A stretch of 21,749 nt of DNA, from the NCBI GenBank assembly GCA_016710365.1, contig JADJVW010000047.1, positions 1 to 21,749 of the forward strand. Direction: 5' to 3'. This document shows positions 15,182 through 21,749 of the stretch, piece by piece. Source of the DNA: Candidatus Caldilinea saccharophila. GTDB taxonomy: Bacteria; Chloroflexota; Anaerolineae; Caldilineales; Caldilineaceae. A program made the translations under genes and the position numbers. Within the stretch, counting starts at the first letter, position 1. Every line of letters begins with the position of its first letter. Under the pieces are notes generated by a model that was not told where the DNA came from, did not search any database, and was given only the letters and a program-made list of their open reading frames with translations.

Positions 15182-16842
15182 TTATTCGCCCAAACTCCAC
15201 TCGTAGACATTCCAGAAGCTGCCCAGATTGGTGCCGCTACCCTTGAAGCCCTGCATATCTTCGCGCATCACGTAGGGCAACACGTTGTAATAGAGCGGCA
15301 GCTCGCGACCTTCCTCTGCCATCAGAAGCTGCACCTCGTCCATCAGCGGCTTGCGATCGGCGAAATCAAAGACTTCGTCGGACGCCATCATGGCCGCGTC
15401 CAGCTCCGGATTGCAGAAGCCGGTGAAGTTGTTGGAGCCTTCACACGCATAGAGTGCGGTCAGGCTGGGGTCGGCCGGGATGATCCAGCCGCCGACAATC
15501 GCTTCCCAGTCGGTGGAAAGCCACTTCTCCAGCCAGGCCGCGTTCTCCAGATCTTCGAACTTGACCTCCACACCCACCTCTTTGAGCATCGCCTGAATAG
15601 CCTGGGCAATGGCGGTGCGCTCCGGCCGGCTGTTGCGATTGGTAATGGTGAACGAGAGACGCTCGCCATCCTTCTCGCGGATGCCGTCGGCGCCGGGCGC
15701 CCAGCCGGCTTCATCAAGCATCTGCGCCGCCTGGGCCGGGTCATACGCGTACACCGGCACATCCGGGTTGTGATACGGGCTGGTGGGGCTGATCGCGGAG
15801 TTGGCGATCTGCACGGTGCCTTCCATCAGCCCGTCGACAATGGCCTGCGGTCGATGGCGTGGAAGATGGCTTTGCGCACATTGGGATCGCTGAACAGTTT
15901 CTGCCCGCGCTCCGTGGCGACATTAAACTCGAAGATGATCCAGGAGTTGGCCGGCACCAGGTCGACCTTGTAGCCAGCCAGGTCTTGCACTTCCTTGACC
16001 TGATTGGGCAGAATCTGGCCGATGTCGTATTCGCCGGCCTTGAGCGCGTTGACGCGCGTGTTGGGGTCGGGGATAAAGCTGAAGACGATCTCGTCGATCA
16101 TCGGGTACTCGTCGCCGCGCCAGTAATCGGTGTTCTTCTCCACGCGAATATACTCGCCCGGTTTCCATTCGACGAACTTGAAGGGGCCGGTGCCCAGCGG
16201 GCTGCGGTTGTAAGCGTCGTAGGTCAGCACATCCTGGCCTTCGAGCACGTGCTTAGGCAGAATGGTGTCGAACAGCGTGGCATAGGCGGCGGAAACTTTA
16301 TCCCATACAAAGACGACGGTGTACGGGTCGGGCATCTGGCAGTCGATAATGCCCATGTAATCGGTCTGGTTGTAGACCGCCTGCCCGGCTTCGCTCTGGA
16401 TAAAGTCCAGCGTAAAGCAGACATCAGCGCTGGTGAACTCTTCGCCGTCGTGCCACTTCACCCCTTCGTGCAGATTCCACGTCATCTCGATGGTTCCATC
16501 ATCTTTCACGACGATGCCACCGTTCTCGGTTGTGGGAATTTCCTTGGCCAGCACGGGCACATAGCTGTTGTTGTTGTCGCTCATGATCAGGCCATCGACC
16601 ATGGTGATCTCGATGTCGGTCAGGTTCTGGCTGGTGAGCGCGTTCAAGGTGTCGAGCTCTGCGCCATAGGCAACGCGCAGGATCTTCCTGCCGCCTTCTG
16701 CCGGCGCAGCGGCCTGTGCATCGGTCGCTGCATTGTCGCCAGCAACGGGCGCGGCAGGTGCAGCCGGCGCGGCGCACGCCGTGCTCAGCAACGCCACGAC
16801 CATCAGCAGCGACACGATCTTGATCCAGGTGTTTTGCTTCAT
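15182..16842 (-). CDS. ABC transporter substrate-binding lipoprotein, family 5 (cassette 2, frameshifted)
   Basis: Two frames join into a family 5 binding lipoprotein of 553 aa once one base is restored, the same length as the cassette 1 protein. The signal peptide ends at LSTAC with the lipidated Cys at about residue 23, followed by an Ala/Pro-rich linker. WHDGEEFTSADVCFTLDFI and GTGPFKFVEWKPGEY are typical of SBP_bac_5. The break is at about 15844-15848: ATCGACCGCAGG should read ATCGACCGCCAGG, giving the common family sequence HAIDRQAIVDGL. The downstream frame continues with DGIREKDGERLSF and the C-terminal lobe. AAGGAG lies seven nt before ATG 16842. The protein would capture a ligand at the membrane surface for permeases 14109-15062 and 13181-14083. 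The ligand is unknown. Confidence 0.9.
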
Positions 16843-16949
16843 CTAGGGTCTCCTTATACTCGTTCGCTTGGATGAATTATTCGCTTCTCACATGCTATCT
16901 ACGTCAAGCCAGTAGACATCTCCTTCCTTTTGAAAAATGGCATTCTCGA

Positions 16950-17052
16950 CACAGAGACGCAGAGCAGCAGAGGTTCGCAGAGGAAAAGTGAAAAATCTTC
17001 TGTCGGATTTCTCTGCGTTGTCTCTGCGAACCTCTGCCTCTCTGCGTCAAAG
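16950..17052. repeat. Intergenic palindrome E7 (CTCTGCG-type)
   Basis: Arms 16956-16982 and 17022-17048 match in 25 of 27 positions, and one of the two mismatches becomes a G-U pair in the minus-strand RNA. The loop is 39 nt and contains another ctctgcg unit. Each arm is a run of cgcagag-like units. It shares ctctgcgaacct and ctctgcgtcaaa with E2 and E4b. It ends about 15 nt after the stop codon of the gene at 17064, in the gap before the cassette 2 binding protein. Confidence 0.85.
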
Positions 17053-17063
17053 CAAGTAGTTTT

Positions 17064-18244
17064 TCAATCAGTTTCTGCATGAAACATGGCGACTGTCTGC
17101 AATGAATGCATCCGGCCATAGAGAAAGTCGAGATAGTCCGCTCGCTGGTGCGGGGGGATAGCGTCGTACGCAGACGTGACCACCCCTTGACCCCACCAGT
17201 ACGACCAGATCAGCACGGCGCGCGCCGGCGCGGCAATGAAACGCAGGCGATTGTCCACCCAGCCTTCGCCGCCCACCAGCGCATTGGCGCGCAGCCAGTC
17301 GCGCACCGTTGCCTCCGCTTCGCCTAGCGCGTGCAGCTTCCAGGCGGCCACCGTGCCGATGCCCGACCGATAGCGGGTCAGCGCGTGCTGGACGCGGTCG
17401 TCGTCGCTCTCGATCCAGTCGAGCAGAAAGAGGCCGTGGTCGGCGATGCCCTCAAACGGGCTGGAACTGGCCGTGTTGACCACCGAGAGCAGGTTGTCGG
17501 CCGGCGCTTTGCCCTGCGCATAGAGGACTTCGCGCAGCTTGAACTGAACGTAATGGCCGGGATAGCACTCGTGCACGGCCAGGTGCTTGAGACCCGGCCG
17601 CGTCAGCACCGGGTCTGTGTTCAACTCGACCTTGCGCTCCAGGTAGTTGCACGCGCGTTAAAGGCGACGCCGCTGACGCCCCTCACCCGCATGCCGTCGG
17701 ACTTGGGCGCGGGGATCGGCAACACGCGCTCCGTGCGATCCCACGCCTCGTCGAAGAGCGCGGCCAACGTGCCGGCGACTTCATCGGCGGGCACGCGGTT
17801 GCGCGCCTGCCAGGCCGCGGCCTGCGCTTCGAGATCGCCGCTGTAGCCCAGGCCATTCCAAAGCTGGCGCAACTCATCGCGCAGCGCGTCCAGCTCCGCT
17901 TCGCTGGCCGGCGCCGCAGGCACATGCAGGAAGCGGCTCAATTGGTCGGCAAAGGGCAGTCCCTCCGCTCGCCACTGCATGAATGCCAGCGTCGAACCGC
18001 ACAATTGCGCGTAGTAGCGCCGGCGGTCGGGCTCCGGCAGCGTCGCGGCGTCGCGCGCCAGCGTCTGCCAGGCGTCAGTGGCCGCGGCGTAATCGGTATA
18101 GACGGCCGGGCTGAGTGTTTCTGCGCCCATGTTGAGCACCACCAGCCCATCCTCATCCTGACTTTCGTTGCGATAGAGTGCATCGACGCCCAACAGCGCG
18201 CTCGCGGCACGTTCGCCATACGCCAACGTCGCCTCACTCAACAT
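17064..18244 (-). CDS. Putative HExxPGH metallopeptidase, DUF885-like (frameshifted)
   Basis: Two frames combine into a protein of about 393 aa. The N-terminal frame ends near VAFNAR. At about 17648-17658 one base appears to be missing, after which the second frame reads NYLERKVEL and reaches HECYPGHYVQ. That is the zinc-binding HExxPGH motif of DUF885-type proteins, which resemble M32/M3-like peptidases. The motif lies in the second frame, so the protein is not functional unless the frame is restored. The start ATG 18244 has a very strong site (GGAGG, 6 nt away) and overlaps the end of the neighbouring gene by 11 nt. It is shorter than typical DUF885 proteins (about 550-600 aa). A role in peptide or amide cleavage is an inference from the motif. 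Confidence 0.75.
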
Positions 18245-19912
18245 GTGTCACCTCCTCGCGCATGGCCGCGGCGATCAACGCCACGGGGATCGAACCAAAG
18301 GACAAAAAGCGGTCGTGGAACGCGCGCAAATTGAAGCGGTTGCCCAGCGCCTGCTGCAGATCGGCGCGTAGCTCCAGAATCGCGTCGCGCCCCATCAGGT
18401 ACATCAGCGCGCCGCCGGGGAACATGCTGTTCTTGACCGCCTCGCCGTGGGCCGCTTCGGCGCTCATGGCCGTGCGTTCGGCGTAGAAGCGCGCGGCCTC
18501 GTCCACGCTGATCTCGCCGCGGTGCAGCCGTACATCCACCACCGCACGTGCGGCCATGCGCAGGTCGCCGTGCACCTCGCCAAAACATTCCAGCGGGGTG
18601 AGAAAGCCCTGCTCCGCCATCAACTGCGTGGCGTAGCAGGACCAGCCTTCCGCCATCGTGCCGCCGCAGAACAGAGCGATGCGCGACGCACAGTCCACCG
18701 CCGCCATCTGGCCGATGCGCGACGGGCCATGATAGGCGTTCCAGTTTTGCACGTGGTGGCCGACGCCGCCGTGATGGACGACGTGGTTGAGCTTGATCAC
18801 GCTGTCGTTGGCCGCGCGCAGCCGGCGCGTCTGCTCGGCTTCTGGCAGCGAATCGTCGATCATGGCGTCACCAGATAGCGGTGCACCGGTGGCCGGTTGA
18901 AGGCCGCGGGCGCCCGGTAGAAGAGGAAATAGAGCGACGGCGCGGCCTCACGCGCCCAGTGCGGCTGCGGCGTATACTCGATGGGAAAGTCCGGCCAGGT
19001 GAGCAGATCGGCGTCGCGCACAAGCTGGCGGCTCTGCTCCCAGAGCTCGCCGTAGCGGTCAAGATAGCCGGCGGTAGTGGGGTGGAAATCCGCCAGCCCG
19101 GCCAGCGCCTCTCGCCAGTCCGCCGCGCCAAAGTCGGCGGCGTGCTGCGTCAGATAGGCTTCCGCCTCTGCCATCTTTGCCAGCGCGTAGGCCAGGATCT
19201 CGTCCGCGCTCTGGGTCAGAAAGTGCCCCTCGCGCAGCAACAGATCCAGCGCTTCGGGGCCAGCGGCCGGTGCGGGCGTCTGCGCGTGACGCAACGTGTC
19301 GGTGAGATGGCTTGCGTAGCGGGCAAATGCGGCCAACGCTGCATCGGCGGCGGTGCGCAGCGCCGGCTGCAAGGCCGGAATGTCAGCCGCCAGCCTATCG
19401 ATCCCGGCGCCCAAAAAGGCGCGCGCCCCCTGACACTCGCGCAGCGCGCGCTCGGTCCAGGCTAACGGCGCCTCATGCACGTTGTGCGTCCCCTGGTCAA
19501 GCAGTACACCAATTGCATTCATCCGCGCAATCGCGGCTTCGGCGCGTTCCGCCAGCGGCGCGTAATCGGTCAGGAAGAGGCCGATCACGCCAAAGATGGC
19601 TTCGCCGGTGTAGAGCGACGGGTTGCCGCGCTGGAAGTGGGGCGAAGCCAGCTCCCACTGCTGAATGCGCAGAAAACCTTCGGCCAGCCGCTTGTCGATA
19701 CGCTCGACCGCGGAAAGCGACGTTGTGTCGATGGCTGCCGCGTCCTCCAGTAAACGCTCGGCATCGCCCAGCATGGCCGCGACGCCCGCGGCCGAGAAAT
19801 CGGGCAGCCGGTCGTCGAAGCGGTGATCGCCGATAAAGGTGGCGTTCACCGGACGATGGCGGTAGTACGATTCAAAAAAGCGGTTCAACCAGAGCTCGAA
19901 TTCGCTGCTCAT
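18234..19912 (-). CDS. DUF885-family protein, probable single gene split by a frameshift
   Basis: One frame covers the first 350 residues (from ATG 19912, GGAG eight nt upstream) and ends HRYLVTP at 18860. A second frame beginning at 18863 (ATGA overlap) encodes 209 residues that continue the same domain: LNHVVHHGGVGHHVQNW, then GGTMAEGWSCYATQLMAEQG, then FPGGALMYLMGRD. One added base (for example ggcg to gggcg at about 18863-18865) fuses them into a 559-aa protein, the usual DUF885 length. At the place where DUF885 proteins have HExxPGHH this one has HHGGVGHH, so the catalytic glutamate position is histidine. It could belong to a subfamily with altered chemistry or lack peptidase activity. 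Coupled translation of two real subunits is less likely but not excluded. Confidence 0.75.
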
Positions 19913-21035
19913 GCGGCATCTCCTTCCAGCGGCAGTCTGACCCAGCGTTCTTCGTGGAACGAGCGCTCCACCGCGTTGATCGTCTCCTGCACCCAGGCGC
20001 CGTCGTCGAAGTTGCCCTGATTGCGCGCGCCGCCATCCAAAATCTCGTCAATAAAGTCGCGCACCAGGTTGGCATAGAAGAGCGAGCGCCACGACTCGCG
20101 GGCATGGCCGTCGGGCGGATAGAAGCGCTGCGGGATCTCCATCTGCTTGAACTCGACATCGTCCGGCGTGGCGATCTTGATCGTCTCGGCGACGCCAAAC
20201 TCCTCGACCAGCCGGCAGATGATCGCGCCTTTTTCGCCGTAGAGGCGCACCTCGATGCCCGGATAGTTACCAATCGTCACAAAGCTGGTCTGGATCGAGG
20301 TCAGCGCACCGTTGGTGAATTCGCCGGGTAGATGTCACCGTCGTCGATGTTCATGCGCATCATCTTGCCGGCATCGCGCACCATGCGTTCGGGGATGAAA
20401 TTGCGCATCGTGCCCACCACGCGCTGCAAGTCGGCGCCGACCCACCAGTGGCTGATGTCGATCACCGGCGCGCCATAACCTTCGAGCGACGAGGTCTGGA
20501 TGACCGATTGATCGGCGTCGACATCGACCTGGCGTAGCGGGTTCATGGGGTCGAGCCACTGCGAATTCTGTTCGTAACCGTTGAAGATAAAAGGGCGGCC
20601 GGTAAAGCCTTCGTCGATCAGCGACTTGGCATATTGCACGCCGGGGCTGCAGCGAAAGGTAAAGCCGAGCTTGGTTTTCAACCGAAAACGGCCCAGTGCG
20701 GCTGCACGCTGCGTCTCGCGATAGTCAAATGCCACCGGCTTTTCGCACAGGACATGCTTGTTGGCCTCCAGCCCCGCCCACGCCAGGCGAAAGTGCGTTG
20801 CCGAAGGCGTGCACACATCGATCACATCGATCGACGGATCGCCTACAATCTGCTGCCAATCGGTGCTGGCTGCCGGGATGTTGAAGCGGGCGGCGAATTC
20901 CTGGGCACGCTCGGCGACCGGATCACAGATCGCCACCACTTCACAGCGTGGGTCGCGCTGCCAACCTGGAATATGGGCGAAATTGGCCCAGGCGCCGGCG
21001 CCGAGGACGGCCACGCGCAATTTGCTCTCCTGCAT
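19909..21035 (-). CDS. Gfo/Idh/MocA family oxidoreductase (frameshifted), paralogue of the gene at 1-1068
   Basis: The first frame starts at ATG 21035 (GGAAG upstream) with LRVAVLGAGAWANFAH and carries EKP at about residues 97-99. It stops at 20301 after NIDDGDIY. The second frame continues with GEFTNGALTSIQTS and IGNYPGIEVRLYGE to the stop at 19909. The paralogue at the left edge shows the continuous order NIDDADMFIGE, so one base is missing at 20324-20329, most simply a G lost from the ggg run at 20326-20328. The corrected protein is 375 aa. It uses NAD(P) on a sugar, inositol or similar substrate. It is the first gene after the regulator and overlaps the DUF885 gene as ATGA, so it heads the operon. 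Confidence 0.88.
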
Positions 21036-21079
21036 ACTACTTCCCTACTTTCCTGTGCGTTGGTGCGATCAAGATGATG

Positions 21080-21749
21080 TCATTGCCGCGCTTCTGCGCC
21101 AACGGCGCCAAAGGCAGCAGCCACGTGTGCGGCCACATTGAGCGAGTTGGTCAACGCCTGTTCGTGCGCCTGGCCGCGGATGTAATGACGAATAATGGCG
21201 TTGCGACCCTGTTCCAGATCGCGGCTCTCCAGCGCGGTGATGACCTCGGCGTGATAACGCGCAATATCCTGCACATTGAGCTTTTTTTCTTCCATGCTGC
21301 GCAGGATCAACGCCCCAATGCGTCCGCTGAGCTTCGCCCAGCTTTCCAGCAATGTCTCTGAGCCGCCCAGTTCTGCAATCACCTGGTGAAATGCCAGGTC
21401 ACATTGAATGAGACGGGGCAGATCTTTGGGCATGACGCAGGTATGCATCTCGGCGACCTGTCGGTGCAGCGCGTCGAGCGTACTTTCCGTGATCTGCACG
21501 CCGCCGACGGTGATCGTATACGCTTCCAAGAGCGCGCGCATTCGGCAGAGATCGTCGGCCTCTTGCTCGGAAAGCCGCGTCACCGATGCCCCGCGGCGCG
21601 GATTGTTCCTGACCAGCCCGCGCTGCTCCAGCATAAGCAACGCCTCGCGCGTCGTCGACTGGCTGATGCCGAACTCCTGTGCGATCGGGAGCACGGTCAG
21701 GCGATCGCCGGGTCGCAGCTCGCCGGAAAGGATGGCGCTCGACAAGCTG
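21080..21749 (-). CDS. GntR/FadR-type transcriptional regulator, 5' end cut by window edge
   Basis: The frame is open to the window end. An N-terminal winged helix-turn-helix is visible (ILSGELRPGDRL, then IAQEFGISQSTTREALLMLEQRGLV). It is followed by an FCD ligand-binding domain, with the metal-binding type residues in CDLAFHQVI, RYHAEVITALESRD and RHYIRG. About 10-30 N-terminal residues should lie outside. FCD regulators bind small organic acids or sugar acids and usually control the adjacent catabolic genes. It reads in the same direction as the whole locus and ends 44 bp before the first oxidoreductase, so it is probably co-transcribed with it. No operator can be defined inside the window. 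Confidence 0.9.
   Translation of the reverse strand, partial: SLSSAILSGELRPGDRLTVLPIAQEFGISQSTTREALLMLEQRGLVRNNPRRGASVTRLSEQEADDLCRMRALLEAYTITVGGVQITESTLDALHRQVAEMHTCVMPKDLPRLIQCDLAFHQVIAELGGSETLLESWAKLSGRIGALILRSMEEKKLNVQDIARYHAEVITALESRDLEQGRNAIIRHYIRGQAHEQALTNSLNVAAHVAAAFGAVGAEARQ

Noticed and set aside
16876..16907. Possible promoter for the cassette 2 binding-protein gene (TTGACG and AATAAT on the minus strand)
   Set aside because: The spacing is 20 nt, longer than the usual 16-18, and the match to the -10 box is partial. A promoter here is plausible from the 221-bp gap, but this sequence does not establish it.
1107..17052. CRISPR array
   Set aside because: The repeated units are 7-10 nt, lie in inverted arms and have no unique spacers of 30-40 nt.
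18860..18863. Two separate coupled genes at the ATGA overlap in the DUF885 region
   Set aside because: The two parts together equal one full-length family domain, the downstream ATG has only a weak ribosome site, and other genes here show the same one-base breaks. Not fully excluded.
6853..20329. Programmed ribosomal frameshifting at the six breaks
   Set aside because: No slippery heptamer is seen at these sites, and six such events in unrelated metabolic genes would be very unusual.
21074..21083. Short palindrome atgatgtcat as GntR operator
   Set aside because: The arms are only 4 bp and it overlaps the regulator's stop codon; it is likely chance.

Overview
This window carries 18 protein genes, all on the minus strand and therefore read from the right edge to the left. 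It looks like a catabolic and nutrient-scavenging locus of a moderately GC-rich bacterium, most likely a member of the Chloroflexota (Caldilinea/Anaerolineae type). That guess rests on the Ala/Pro-rich lipoprotein linkers after the lipobox cysteine, the gene repertoire, and the repetitive intergenic palindromes. It is an inference, because no rRNA or marker gene is present. No RNA gene, CRISPR array, transposase or origin was seen.

Layout, in transcription order. A GntR/FCD-type regulator runs off the right edge. It is followed by a Gfo/Idh/MocA oxidoreductase and two DUF885-like metallopeptidase-like genes. Transport cassette 2 comes next: a family 5 solute-binding lipoprotein, then DppB-like and DppC-like permeases. 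A second Gfo/Idh/MocA oxidoreductase follows, then two tandem related amidohydrolases, an SDR dehydrogenase with an abnormal active site, a third amidohydrolase, an M42 aminopeptidase and an AstE/aspartoacylase-type deacylase. Transport cassette 1 comes next (binding lipoprotein, DppB, DppC). A third Gfo/Idh/MocA gene, a paralogue of the right-hand one, runs off the left edge. No ABC ATPase is present for either importer.

Working together (inference): the two importers bring in small peptide-like or amide-linked compounds. Up to seven metal-dependent hydrolase-type proteins cut peptide, amide or cyclic amide bonds. The Gfo/Idh/MocA and SDR enzymes oxidise or reduce the released, possibly sugar-like or hydroxylated, parts. 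The GntR protein probably senses a substrate or intermediate.

Two features go beyond routine annotation. First, every intergenic gap longer than 100 bp holds an imperfect palindromic element of about 60-150 bp that starts a few bases after a stop codon, and in one case contains it. The elements form several families whose arms are built from repeated short units (CGCAAAG, CGCAGAG, CACGAAG, GCGGATT). Two 134-135 bp copies are alignable end to end in opposite orientations, which points to dispersal of a non-coding element. Second, six of the 18 genes are interrupted by a frameshift, usually one missing G/C in a short G/C run, with no other damage. This looks more like consensus indel errors than gene decay and should be resolved before anyone calls pseudogenes.
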